From positions 2,851,211-2,915,210 of the forward strand of contig KK106981.1 of the NCBI GenBank assembly GCA_000611775.1: a stretch of DNA of 64,000 nucleotides, given 5' to 3'. Positions 29,196-40,945 of the stretch are shown piece by piece. The position numbers were made by a program, and so were the translations under genes. How positions within the stretch are numbered: position 1 is the first letter of the stretch; every line of letters starts with the position of its first letter. Below the pieces are notes generated by a model. The model was not told where the DNA came from. It was given only the letters and a program-made list of their open reading frames with translations, and ran no database searches. This DNA comes from Umbilicaria muhlenbergii (taxonomy: Eukaryota > Ascomycota > Lecanoromycetes > Umbilicariales > Umbilicariaceae).

Positions 29196-31975
29196 GGGAA
29201 TACTGACGCAGCGGTCGTCTTACACAGTCTGAGGTCGTATAATAGTTCTTCCATCGTTATCAGATAGAAAGAAGAGAAGGACTGAAGCTGCTCTTCATTG
29301 GGATCCTTGACAATTCCGTCCCTTGCAGACGATTCGTATGTAGCTGTCACTCGGCTTCTAGTTGGCGAATGGTGATTCGCTGTCCATAGATATGCACCTG
29401 GTTTGCATATGATTCTGCCACGGCATTAAGAGTAGGGCGTTGTTTTAATCAATGCCCCTGCATGTGTCGCTTTCAATGTGATCGCTGGCAAATCTTCTAT
29501 TTCGTCGCTGCAACCAGTCTAGCACTATCTTCGAATCAATGCAGTTGAGTCCCGGCGCTGGTATTGTATTCTGTTAGTCTTCATCAACGAACCCGGCTCA
29601 ACGCTCTCCTCTAGGTAGAGGCCCAGATAATCGGCAGGGTTCGCAGTGAGCCACCCTGGTTTCCTCAATAACTCAGATTCAAATGGTGGACGGCTTTAGC
29701 GTTTGTAATATTGAGAGTGACAGCGGCGTGAGATCGCATGATCTCCGAAGATTCCAACAGACAAGGTTAGTTTCTGTGTTATTTGTGTAGTGTCCCCAAG
29801 GACGTCGATAACAGTGCGTGAATCTTGACTAAACCGCGAAACAGGCCTGTCCGTGGTAGCCTGTTATCGTCATCATGATGCGCGACGAGATGATGATCTA
29901 TTGATATAATTATCCAACATCTGCTCCGCCTTTTTGCGCAATTCTAATGCCGCTTCGATTGGCCCGTATCCAAGTCATCCTTGCAGCCATTTTCTTTTGG
30001 GCAGTGTATGGACGTAAAAGCGGCCGTTCTTTCCTTCTAGTCAGTAGCCCCATGCAAGACGAGGAGTATTATTCAACTCGTACGGTAATGGCAGGACAAC
30101 ATTCCCAGTGGCATCTTGACACCACAATCCTGGTCTCCGCAATACACGCGTCTTAGAAGTGTCTCTGGACTGCGAGTTCGGACAACATTTCAGGCGATTG
30201 ATTTTTTTTTATCGCTCATTCGAGAATGGGTATCTGCTGGATGAACTTGCAGCCAAAAAGCGGATCGCTGGTGCTATTTCTTAAAACGCCATCTCATCAT
30301 AGTACGGGCTTCCAGTATCAAACTGGTGACTTGTGACGTATATATGTACTATTGATCCTGCAAAATGGGTTTGGAAGCTTTCAGCATCGTAGACTCGAAT
30401 CGACTTCGATATGGGTTGTTGACTGTAGGTATCTGAACAATGAAATGAGACCTTTCCAATGGAACAAGAGCATTCGCACGTTGCACCACCAACGGTACCT
30501 AGAATGGCTTCCTTAATAAAGCAATACGCAAACAACACCGGCTAAGAAATGCTGAGACAGTTGATGAGTTATTCTACTGCCGCCAAATGGCCGCACAGTG
30601 TGCTCGCCTTGCGCTCGAAGCTGGTAACAACTCTTAACCAGGTAGGTTGGCGGAGAACTGTTGCTCAACGCGTTCTAATATTGGAAAAGCTAACTTGGCT
30701 ATCTGTTTGAAAGAAATTCAAATTAGGATTTGTTCCAAGGGGGGTTGAGAAGCTGAAGTAAAATGGCGCCGCTCACACCTGCTGAACTAATCGGAACAGT
30801 GAGAATAACAGATTGCTTCTGGCATTGCATGGAATACCACCCGTTTCGAGTCATGCAGTCGAGTACGAGAAACCATATGGGAAAAGCTGACGGTAAGCCG
30901 AGAACGATCCTTTTCTACGGATGGAGGATCTTTCCAGCCGATGCCAACAGTTTCTCGGCGGTGTTGCCGCGGGAAAATGCTAGATATGCAGAGACCCTAG
31001 TCTGTTTCTCTGCAGTTCGTCCGATCGGCATGGCGATACTGCAGACGGAGGTGCCATGGTATGATGGCGGCTTATAGAACGTCTACGTCGTCTGACAATA
31101 TGGCCTGGTCAAGGTTTTCCAGGTCGTATTCCTAAAATCCCGCAGAGGCGATACGGACAGAATCCGGCAGAAAATTCTTCCCGAGGGTTACCTGCAGTCG
31201 GATCTTTGTTCCCGAGCCGTCTTCCTGGCTCCTGGTGGCTGATGGCTTCATGTCATGTACTTCGGGTTGTACGAGCGTGGCATGTTGCAGGACACAAGAT
31301 CTCGACTATCTGGTCGTTATGGGAGATAGATTTACGAGTCGATCCCACTATCAGCGATAGCACATCCAATGAAATTGTTACACCAGAACTTTGCTGTCGC
31401 AGGGTGTCATCGGCGGCTGAGAGGGTTAAACCACCGTAAAAATGAATAGAGAAAAACTCCTTGAAGTTCTCCGAGCCCCCTTGTCAGAGAAGTATGTTAT
31501 TGATGCGTAGATGGGAATGATGTATTTGTCTCGTACGTACGAAGAAGGATCTGTAACAAGAAACAAGAACGACAGTGAAATGGAAGCGAAGAGGAAGTGT
31601 TAGAAGACAAGAACAAAAATGCAAGGGAAACGGTTTAAGTAGCAGCGGATGACAGCCGTCATGGTATTGTGAAGTAGACCTGCTGACTCTCGTATGACTC
31701 GGAGCAACGGGACAGCCGATTAATTGCCATGGTGAAGAGATGGGCTGCGTGCATATGAAAGAGGACACGGTGGAGTTAAAACGCTGCCATTCACCAGGTG
31801 GCCCATGATTTGGCAGTCTATCAAGCGTTAATGGCGGTAGTACTGTGTGCAGACGAGCTCTTATTCCAGTAGGAATGATTGAGTCTCAATTAGTTGGCCG
31901 TGCAATGCTATAAGTAATGCTGGGCAAGGGTATATAGGAACCTAGCAAACTGGACCTTGCTCGCACAATCAACAA
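29196..31975. other. Gene-poor stretch
   Basis: No gene recognised with confidence. The minus frame 29126-29350 may be upstream coding debris of the helicase fragment. The plus frame 30763-31077 (104 codons, AAAATGGCG start context, MAPLTPAELIGTVRITDCFW at its start) is the best-looking open frame but resembles nothing I can name. Confidence 0.45.
30763..31077 (+). CDS. Possible small orphan protein
   Basis: 104-codon frame with a good start context (AAAATGG) and a stop at 31075-31077. It has no signal peptide, no membrane helix and no family I recognise. The cysteine and aromatic content is unremarkable. It could be an exon of a larger lost gene or a chance frame in this relic-rich island. 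Confidence 0.2.
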   Translation: MAPLTPAELIGTVRITDCFWHCMEYHPFRVMQSSTRNHMGKADGKPRTILFYGWRIFPADANSFSAVLPRENARYAETLVCFSAVRPIGMAILQTEVPWYDGGL

Positions 31976-32607
31976 TCAATTGCTCTTGTGATTCACGTTC
32001 TCCTGTTCCCGCTCGACATTTCCTTGATCTTCACCTTCCCCCACTTCCTCAGTATTCACTTCCTCCATCTCCTCTTCGTCGCCCTCATCCTCTCCCTCCT
32101 GCGCAGCCTCCCCTTCCGCCTCCGTTCCCAACGCCCTATACTTCCTCTTCGCCTTCTTCATCTTGCTAGCCTTCTTCTTCCTCTTCACCTCGTTCTTCAT
32201 AGCCGTCCTACTCTCGGGCCCCTTCTCCAAAGCCTCCAGTTTGTCCGCCAACAGCCGTCTAGCAATCTTGCGGTTCTGTGACTGAGAGCGCGTGGCTTGT
32301 GATTTGACGACCATGCCTGTGGGAAGATGTTTCAACTGGACGGCGGATGACGTTTTGTTCTGTACATGGGACGGTCGTCAGCTGATGGTATGATGTTTGC
32401 AGATGCGAAGGGGTTACAGACGATTTTTTGGCCGCCAGGGCCGCTGCCTTTAAGGAATTTTTCTGTGATATTGGCTTCGTTGACTGTGGGTCGAGGAGGC
32501 AGTGGTTTCGCTGCCACGAGGGCAGAGGTGCCGAACGCTTTCAACGCATGGCATGAATATGTGGTGATCGCTCCCAAGGGCGGTCGAAACGCAGTGCGGA
32601 GGAACAT
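31976..32607 (-). CDS. RSO55: Mitochondrial peptide-release factor, MTRFR/Rso55 type
   Basis: Two exons: 32422-32607 and 31976-32359, giving 189 aa; the intron is 32360-32421. Splicing restores the class I release-factor core: KFLKGSGPGGQKI joined to NKTSSAVQLKHLPTG, then VVKSQATRSQSQNRKIARR. GGQ is the peptidyl-tRNA hydrolysis motif. The protein lacks codon-recognition domains, as in human MTRFR (C12orf65) and yeast Rso55, which rescue stalled mitoribosomes. I chose the Met at 32607 because it begins MFLRTAFRPPLGAITTYSCH, an Arg-containing amphipathic mitochondrial presequence; the same frame has an earlier Met at 32772. The tail has a Lys/Arg-rich helix (KRKKKASKMKKAKRKYRALG) and a very acidic end. 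The 5' splice site is GTCTGT, slightly unusual. Confidence 0.9.
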
Positions 32608-33060
32608 TGCAGGCGCATGTTCAGAAAGACGGAAGGGTCCGCTTGGGAAGCATTGGACACTGTACTCGATAGTTATGTGGTGTATTGGCAGAACGTAGTA
32701 GCCGTCGGCAAACCAAAGCCGTGATTTCAGCCCTAATACCGGATGCAGCCGAGAACGCGGCTCCGGCGTCATCTTATCTCTACTTTTGATTATCGTCTCC
32801 TTTGGACTTTGAGATACTCCAACTACGTCTCCGCTGATCTCACGGTATTTAGTGGTGTCTGTGGGCTTAAGCGACTATTCCTAGTTGACCTAATTATTGA
32901 ATCCATTGCGGAATCACCGGGGTTATCTAGACGCGCCTGCCCCCCTCCACCCTACATCCCTGGAGACGGGTAGAGACTCGACGCAGCACTGCCGGGCTAC
33001 TCACATCAGAAACGATATCGAGCATTGCCGGCTTGCTGTTTGTGCCGACCTTCTTCCGCC
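32608..33060. promoter_or_regulatory. Shared 453-bp divergent promoter, release factor and SPT small subunit
   Basis: The two genes start at 32607 (minus) and 33061 (plus) and point away from each other. No distinct motif identified; the interval must contain both promoters and 5' UTRs. Confidence 0.45.
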
Positions 33061-33528
33061 ATGCTCTACACATCCACCCTTTTCCGCTGGCTCCAGCGCA
33101 AACGCTACCAATACGAAGTGACATTTTCGCTCTATATGCTTACGCCGATGGAGAAATTTATCTTCAGTACGTCGTCTCCTATTGTCTTCTCCTTCTCGTT
33201 CTTTAAATTGCTGCCCTTAAGCGGGCCCTTTATGGAGGGTGGGCCTTAACTGGGTTTTCCCCTTACGTCCAACTCAAGATCCACCAATGAGGGTGTATAC
33301 GCTGACGCTCGATATGCAGACTCATTCCTCTTCCTCTTCCTTAGCATGATCATCATAGCCGCCTCCCTATACCTACCTTCACACATCACGACTATCGCCA
33401 GCAGAGCTTGGTTTTACTATGCTGGGGATGAGAGTATGGCTGGGGATATGAGTGGATTCAAAGACATGGGACAGGGACATGGTGCTGGTGGGGGAGGAAA
33501 TGCTATTGATATGCGGGGAGGTTTGTAG
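33061..33528 (+). CDS. Serine palmitoyltransferase small subunit (ssSPT-like)
   Basis: Two exons, 33061-33166 and 33320-33528 (intron 153 nt, GTACGT...GCAG), giving 104 aa. The joined sequence contains RYQYEVTFSLYMLTPMEKFI followed by FNSFLFLFLSMIIIAASLYL and PSHI. This matches the animal ssSPTa/b pattern (YxYxVxxxLYMLEPWE..FNS...Y.P.HI). Such peptides bind and activate the Lcb1/Lcb2 serine palmitoyltransferase in the ER, the first step of sphingolipid synthesis. One membrane helix is evident, with the conserved MEKFIFNS just before it. A Gly/Met-rich tail follows. The intron is more than twice the length usual in this window. Confidence 0.88.
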
Positions 33529-33907
33529 AGGGGAAGTCAGTGTACTGCTGGTGCCTTGGGTTGGGGGCTGTGCAGGCTACGGGTAAGAAAATTGAGACTT
33601 GGGCTTTGGTTATATGGGGCTGGGAGTTGGGCTTGGACGCCGCAGGATTGCCTTTATTCCTTAGGAGGAGGGCACCTTATTTGCATAGCGAAAGGCGTTT
33701 GATATTACGCTCTTTGTGGGACAAAGTGTAATCTGGAAGTCAAACATTCTAAATAATCCATTACCGATACCATGATTGAAATCCCTCGGCGATCATAACG
33801 TAGAAGCAAACGTACCATTGAACTTCCACCGATCACGCACATACCAAGCTCATTCACATCGAGCCAACGACAAACGCCAAAGCTTTACATCCTCACGACG
33901 CCAACCA
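33529..33907. other. Intergenic between convergent genes
   Basis: 379 bp between the stops of the SPT subunit gene and Mis6, which converge here; expected to hold both 3' UTRs. Nothing else seen. Confidence 0.5.
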
Positions 33908-36394
33908 CTATGCCCCACCCCCACCGGCCCCCCTCGGCCCCATCAGCAACTTCATCGTACAAAACATCAACTCCATCACCCCTCCCACCCCCCTCTCATG
34001 CAGCCACCTCAAAACCTCCTCCCTGTAAACCGCCCAATTAACCACCAACCCGCCCTCTGCCTCCAACCCCGCCAAACTCCTCTGACTAACCGGCCCCGCA
34101 TGCCTCACCCTCAAACCCCCCTCCTCCCGCTCTTCCGCCGCATCCTCCAGATCCCGGAAACACGCTATACTGAGCGCGCTGAGCACGTTGTTTTGCGACA
34201 GCGAGAAGAGCGTCGGCAGCGAGTTGTCGAGGGCTTCGACGTAGTCGCGGAGAGCCCGGGTGACGGAGGAGGGCAGGAGACAGCCGAGAGCGTTGCTGTC
34301 GGTTGTGTTGAAGGCCCGGGACCGCCAGAGCAGGTTGCAGATATCCATGAGGAAGCCGTTGAAGGGGTTGACGTGCTCGCGGGGGTATTCGTGGTATGGT
34401 GGGGCGGGGGTGCCGTCGGGGGCGGTGCGAGGACCCATGGCGGCTTCGAAGGCGCGTTTGTAGGTTGCGAGGACGGAGCAGAGGCGGGAGAGGGTACTGA
34501 GGGAGGGGTGGGAGAATACGAGGAGGTAGATTGTTGGGGCGAGGGGGGTCGTGATGCGGATGTGGGGGGTCGAGGGGGCGTGCGAGATGGCGTGGGCAAG
34601 GGTTTCGTGGTAACAGAGGATTGTGGAGGTGGTGGCGAGGGTAGGTGGGGCGGAGGCGAGGAGGGAGAGGGAGAGGAGGGAGGCGTGGGTGCTTAGGGCT
34701 GTGAAGGCAGGATGTAGGGGTGCTGAAGGGGGGGGAGTGGTGGATTCAAGGGAGAGGAGGGAGCTGGTCCAGTGGCGGAGGAGCATGGTGTAGAAGTTGA
34801 GAAGGGTGGCTGCTCCATCACCGTTGCTGTTGACGATGGCAGTGTCTACCTTGTTCAGTATGGATTGCTGGAGTTCTGGGGTGTTTCAGTATATGCTCTG
34901 AGACAATGCTTGGGAATACGAATACCTTCGAAAGACTGGATGGGGAGAAAAGCGAGCAGCCCCAATACCTCGCTTTGGTTTTCCAGGCCGTCCCAGTCAC
35001 TGATATACCGCAAGAGGAAGTTCTTGACCGATTGAGGAATGGCCTGTTCACATTAGGAGATTATTAGACAACTACGCTTACAGCTTACAGCTTACTTTTG
35101 TGAATCTTGTATAACTCAAAATCTTTCCAAGCACCTCCGAGAGAAGTTTGTTTGTCTCACCACCGTCATTGATCGCCTCCAACTGTTCGTCGAAAAACAG
35201 ATCAAGCCATTGGTCGATGCGTCTCGTGACCGCATTATTGGGTCTCAGCCCTATGTACTTTTGCAGTAGCGGGTCGTCTAGGACGGCGATCATCTGATTC
35301 GGAAGGTCGATCCTGTCAAGCTTCTCGACCAAGTCCTCGACGGTCTCAATCTCTTCAAGAGTGATCGATGACTATTTGACATGTTAGGACCTGATCCGTG
35401 AGCAATAGGTAGCTAGAACGAGATATTGTACCTCATCGGCCCTTGATGTTTGGACCTCAGGGACTAGCGAGACTCGACTTCTCTTGGCGCCTCGCCGCAC
35501 GACTTTGAAAGATGCAGTCTCAGGCAGAGTCTTGCTTTTACTAAGATTCGAGGCCTGGATCACGTGGAGGTGGTCTCGCCATTCAGTATTGGGATGCTTG
35601 GGTGTATTAGCACTGGATTCATGACAGATGGCTGTGCCGCAAACCGCAAACATCACATACAGCGAAGTGTGATGCCCGACCAGCTGCAGCATCGCCAACA
35701 ATCACGTCCGGGTAATACTCCTTGTAGACGCGGATAAGTCCAATTAGGGCGGGCTCGTTTCCAATGGTCCGGGAGAGCTCTAGCCTAGAAGACTTGTCTC
35801 AGTCAGTCAATCTAAAAGGCCAGAAGAGTGACCTACAGCATCTGGATACGGAACGGTTTGACATGTTTCCTTCGAGTGATGATTGCAAGCAGGTGACATA
35901 TCGATGCCCTACGACGATCAGCGCTTGTGTGGTAGGAGGATGAGTCATCTAACCTGATGCTGATCATATCCAACATATTGAACAGTACAGCGTAGAGATT
36001 GGACATGCAGATGGCATTTTCCAGCACCTCGTATATCATGATCATCCATCGCAACAGAAGGTTCTGGGTCGGTGCGGACGGCTTGTCCCTCCCATTACCA
36101 CAAGACGCGACGATAATGCAAACCAGATCCGAAGACACTGTTCCAGCAGGGTACAGACTCTTGATGAGCGTCGTGATACTACTTTGGTCAAGGAGATTGG
36201 GTTGCGTAACTACATCGATGACCGAGTTGAGGGCGTGGGCGGACAGCCCGTTTCCGTATGCGTATCCGCATATTGCATTCACCGACTGCTGCAATGGGAC
36301 TTTCCTTAACTTTGCAGCAAGCTTGGATGCTGTGGCTTGTCAGTCCACCCATCACTTCGCACCCAACACAAACTGGACTTGCCCGCTGAGACAT
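33908..36394 (-). CDS. mis6: Inner kinetochore protein Mis6 / CENP-I (Ctf3)
   Basis: Eight exons on the minus strand: 36379-36394, 35954-36329, 35837-35908, 35661-35784, 35432-35596, 35096-35371, 34926-35043, 33908-34875. The total of 2115 nt encodes 704 aa. The first exon and its weak GTCCAG donor are uncertain; all others have good GT-AG sites and keep frame. Diagnostic Mis6 blocks are visible: LQQSVNAICGYAYGNGLSAH, ELSRTIGNEPALIGLIRVYK, YYPDVIVGD, LDRIDLPNQMIAVLDDPLLQ, NPFNGFLMDICNLLWRSRAF, and ending YREEVLRWLHERGVGGVMEL. The fold is an all-helical HEAT-like repeat. CENP-I is part of the constitutive centromere-associated network and helps load CENP-A, whose gene lies 4.5 kb away. The last exon is C-rich and then G-rich on the coding strand. 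Confidence 0.93.
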
Positions 36395-38245
36395 CTTCCA
36401 AGCCTTGCTCGAGATCCGCACGAGTAACACGCTCTACTCGGTTCTTCCGTTAGCCGCGACTGACACCGCCATCTCCGTGATACGAACCGTGGGGAGTAGC
36501 TGCGGGCATGTCTTCCATCCACCAGGGCAAGCTCTGTCACTCACACCGGTGCACACCTTACATGTTCATCAGGTGTTGCCCATGGATTCGAGATTGTCTA
36601 ACGCGTGTTGCGGCAGGGGCGCGTGTGGCCTCCCAAGCGATCTCTCCGATCTCTCTTTGCGCCTCAAGTTTTCCAACTATCCAACGTTCTGAAGCTAATG
36701 ATCCTGGGGAACCTACTGTGGAGTACTGTGATGTATCTCTCACAGTACCTTAGTACCCTCGACCTGCATATTCCTGCCTTGATTACCTTCCTCAAGGAGT
36801 AGACTATTGATTTCCTGCATTGTTAGTTTCCTCAATTCTCTGGGGGAGCCAATTGTTCCGCTGCGCCGACGTCAAATCGCCCAGCCGCTTCCACCACAAA
36901 CTCACCAATGGCGTTGTCAGCCCATTTTCCTCGCGTTGGAGTATTGGTACGGAGTACGCCAAACAGTCCTGGTCTCAATAGCTCTGTGCCATTTTTTATT
37001 GTGTAAACTCAGATGCGCAACAGCGGTGAATACGCAACAGTACTCTCCCATTTTTCTTGGATGAATGTCAGAGACACCCCAGCGCGGATACGCAGACACT
37101 CGCTCGCATACTAGCTCGGCTCAGTCCTATGGCAGAGCAGAACTCCAAGATGGAGCCATGAAGTCAAAAGAATGGCCTACAATGGCCGCAAAGACTCTGT
37201 CCTGCGTGCTATTCCCCAATCTGCTGATTGGTTGTGAAACACAGCGCACCGATGCAGCTACGTATTGCAATTAAAAAAAAAAGTTGTGGTTCTTTTGCTG
37301 CGAATAATCGTCACGCGTGGCGTCGTCAACTTCGATTCTTGTGCCAGACTAACGACGGCTTTGCTCTTCCATATATGACTCTCTGTCGATATTACACAAC
37401 GACTAGCTCGCATAGGTGACAAGCTGGCAGATTGTCGATGTCTGGTGGCATGGTCCCAGGTTGACGGGGGAGCCCTATCTCGACTCCCCTTCGAATCGCT
37501 GCCGAGGCGGCACACGCAAGAGTTCCTTTTCGCAATGGATGCAGATCTGTTCTTCTGCAGTGTTCTTTGTTGCAAGGGAGGATGCTGGCCGCCTTCTCGA
37601 ACACTATTGTCTGGCTCCGGAGGTGTATGCTTCTACATGTTTGCTGTTTACTGACCGCTGGATGGCATGACCCTTGTCTCAGAAAGGCCTAGAGGCACTA
37701 CCTTCCTGCTCTCTCATTCGTTAGCTGCGGGAAAACTCGTAAGCGTGCAGAATCTACGGCCGGAGTAGAGTTTATTCTGGATCAGCTCAGGCTAAAGTCA
37801 TGCGTTTTCCCCTCCTACTATCTTTCTGCCCGAGCTGAGCCTTTCCACGTCATCTCACTATTGGACGATACCGAATCAGGTCGGTGTTTCCAGCCTGTAC
37901 TCCTACTGTTCGTGTACACTTCGGAGCGCCTCCGCCCTTCATTGGTTAAGCTACTGCATCGGTGTTGGCTCCGGCTGAGTCCGCTTCCAAGGGAAGCTTG
38001 CAACCAGATCCTGAACATTATCGGACATTGCGCCTAACGTGAATAATCTGGGGCTTGCTAACGATACTTTTCAACAATGTTGGTGGATGGAGGCGTAGCT
38101 CGACTTTAGAGATGGTACCGGCCCATTGACATAACAGATTGGGGCACAGCAGTGCTGGGAGAGCCAGAGGATAAATGGCCAGCATTGGCGCAGAAACCCG
38201 AGGCGAACTTCGTGCCTCTCTTTAGTTGTGGCGGATAATGCTGGC
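36395..38245. other. Divergent intergenic region between Mis6 and the GH3 gene
   Basis: 1.85 kb with no recognised gene. It must contain both promoters. An A-tract is present at 37274-37284 with AT/GC variation around it. Open frames on both strands are short and overlapping, without family resemblance. Confidence 0.45.
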
Positions 38246-40452
38246 ATGGCGTCGGTGAGTGGCTTTTGACACCGTCGGCCCGTTACGTGCTTATCATTCT
38301 CTCTGCCAGAATGTGTCCGCTCGATCCTCTCGCGGAGAACCGTCGCAGACGCTCGACGAACAGATCAAGCGGTACGACGGTACTCTGGACGCCCTTTTTG
38401 TTCCTCAGATTAGAGAAACCATCTGACCTCAGCCAGCTATGTCGGTCTGTCGGTTATCGTTTCATTCGAAGGACTTGCTGTTACCGATGACGTTCGCTCT
38501 TTGCTCAGAGATTACTATGTCGGCAATGTCATCTTGGGGCCAGGAAACATTCACGGTACGCTGAATTGATGTCTCTCTACGTATCTTGTGGTCCCCTGGA
38601 TGTCACTAATACGTTCTATAGACGCCGCTCGAACTGCACGCTTGACCAGAGACCTTCAGAGTATCGCAAACTCCGCCGATCACACACATCCACTACTTCT
38701 TGGAGTAGAGCAGCAAGGCGGACTGGTAGGACATCCCTTTCGTTTCGCTCTGCAATAGACTATCGAAGCGGCGCTGTTGCCGACGCAATGCTGCACACAC
38801 GCTGCGTGCTGCAATCACCCCGATGAACAAACGCAATACGAAGACCATTCGGCAGACTTCAACTAGCAATTTCCGGTCCCGTTTCAGATACATTTTCCAG
38901 CTCACCCTCGCAGCAGTCAAAGGCAGCTAATGTGAGTATCTCGCTGTAAAGTAATAATTGCGACATTGACACGACTAGCGACAGCGACATTGGGATAGTC
39001 GGGCGCCTGCATTAAACACGCCTCGCGACGATAAGAATGATCAATAGCTAATCCTCATCCTCTTGGCAGGTTAGCCCCTTATCGAATGGCGCACAAGCGA
39101 CGCAGTTCCCCAGTCCCTTAAGCCTGGCAGCGACCGGATCAACATCGCACACGCGAGAGATTGGAGAAGCAATTGGCAAAGAACTCGAAGGTCTAGGCCT
39201 CAATTGGGATCTCGCTCCTCGAATAGACTGTCTTACGGATGTCACGGAGCCTTTGGACGCATCGAGAACTTTTGGCGACGATATAGACACTATCGAACGG
39301 CATGCACTGTTTTTCTCACGAGGCCTGCGCGCCGCTAGGGTCGTCTCATGTGCAACAGAAGCATTGGCACCTTCGTTACAACAAGCTCATATACAGTGCT
39401 CTGGGCTTCGGGAGCTAGATCCGGATGAGCAACAAGAGTTGTCTAGCCGTGACTTTTCTGCTCTCCGGGCACTGCATGCCGCTCAGTGCCTCGACACTAT
39501 CAGATTGGCATCTTCAGGATATGACGCCGGAAGCAATGAGGTATTCGGCGAGGCTACGAAGCTTGTAATTTCGGAAGGCATTCGCACATATCTAGCTTTT
39601 CAGGGCCCGGTGATATTCGACTGCCTGCCATACGAAACCGAAGCCGCCAACACGCCTCCGTGCGTACAAGCTTTACTAGCCGGTGCTGACATGGTTACAC
39701 TTCCCGGAGACACCAGAAACCAAATCGCCACAATCGAAGCCATCTACAGCGCGATCCAAGCATCCACCCTCCCCATCTCAACCATCACCGCCTCCGCAAA
39801 CCGAGTCGCAGCTCTAAAATCCCGCTTCCTCTCCTGGCCACAGACAATCCAATCTCCCACTTCCTCCAACCTCGCCCCCCTCCTCGCCGCCCACGCCTCC
39901 CTCGCCCAATCCGCCTACCGCGCCTCCACCACCATCTTCCCCGCATTTCACCCCCTCACCTCCCTCGCCCCCTCCTCACTCCTCCTCCTCCTCACCCCCG
40001 CCGTCCCCCCCCTCTCCCCAACCTCCACCTCCGACCCCTTCGAACCCCTCGGCCGCGCCCTCAACTCCCTCCACCCCACCCTCCGCATCCGACATGTGCC
40101 GTACACGCTCACCGCCGGCCTCACCGGCACCCACACCGCCTTCCTGCGGCGCGCGGACGCGGTCGTGCTCGTCCTGTGCAACAACAGCAGCGCGTTCGTG
40201 GGGAGTTTGCTCGAGTTTGTGGAGACGGTTATGGTGGTTTGGGGGGAGAGGGAGACGGAGAGGGAAGGCGGGGTCGGCGCCGTGGTGGTGGGGGCGGGGG
40301 ATCCGAGGGATTTGTGGGGGGTTAGGAATGTGTTGGGGGGGAGGGGCGGGGTGGTAGGGTTTGAGTATACGGGGGGGGCGTTGGAGGCGGTGGCGGAGGT
40401 GGTGATGGGGAGGAGGGGGGCGGGGGGGAGGGTGCCGGTTAGGATGGGGTAG
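38246..40452 (+). CDS. GH3-family (NagZ-like) protein, likely catalytically impaired
   Basis: Five exons: 38246-38254, 38310-38371, 38437-38555, 38622-38725, 39070-40452, all GT-AG, giving 558 aa. Joined segments give QTLDEQIKRYVGLSVIVSFE, LRDYYVGNVILGPGNIHDAA, LLGVEQQGGLVSPLSNGAQA, TQFPSPLSLAATGS and LEGLGLNWDLAPRIDCLTD. This is the fold and order of fungal GH3 beta-N-acetylhexosaminidases. The family's KHFPGxG catalytic dyad loop should follow GLRAA but is replaced by RVVSCATEALAPS. The nucleophile region reads GPVIFDCLPYE, keeping an Asp. The C-terminal domain resembles the GH3 C-terminal sandwich. No signal peptide is visible. The fourth intron (38726-39069, 344 nt) is exceptionally long here. 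It may be a pseudoenzyme or an altered hydrolase. Confidence 0.8.
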
Positions 40453-40945
40453 GGGGGAGTTTGGGGGGGATGCGAGGCGTTGCTGGTAAGGAGCGGGTGA
40501 GGATGGGTAGGAGGTCGGTTGTATGTTGGCTCTTGGGATGGTGGGCGGATGGTGGTTTTATATATGGGTTTTGCGACACGTACATAATGATGGTCTGGGA
40601 TTTTGGATTGGCTCTGAACATACGCAGTTCTATAGCAGCACTCTTGGCAGCTGGGGTATCCCTTCCTTTACCGTACAGCCTAGTTGCTTCACACTCCCCA
40701 AGACTCTCCTCGTTCTGGCAGTTTTCGCATAGCGGCCACAGCCACTCAGCCAAAGATCTCCGGCTTTCCCCTGCCAAAACGCACCCAATAGCAGAGCAAT
40801 CCCGACGCCAAAAGACCTTCCCTTCAAAATTACAGCATAGAGCGTAGCAAAAAGCACCAAGCCCTCCCTCCAGCCCTTGCAGCACTGACTTCCTCTTCTC
40901 CGCATTCCTGTTTCCAAATTCCCCACCAGCGTTTTCCCATGAGTA
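40453..40945. other. Intergenic between convergent GH3 and CenH3 genes
   Basis: 493 bp, expected to hold two 3' UTRs. Starts G-rich and becomes C-rich toward the CenH3 stop. No gene supported. Confidence 0.5.

Noticed and set aside
22791-32000. Centromere core in the AT-richer island, suggested by nearby CenH3 and Mis6 genes
   Set aside because: The genes encoding centromere proteins need not be near a centromere, and the island shows no extended AT-rich or repetitive core.
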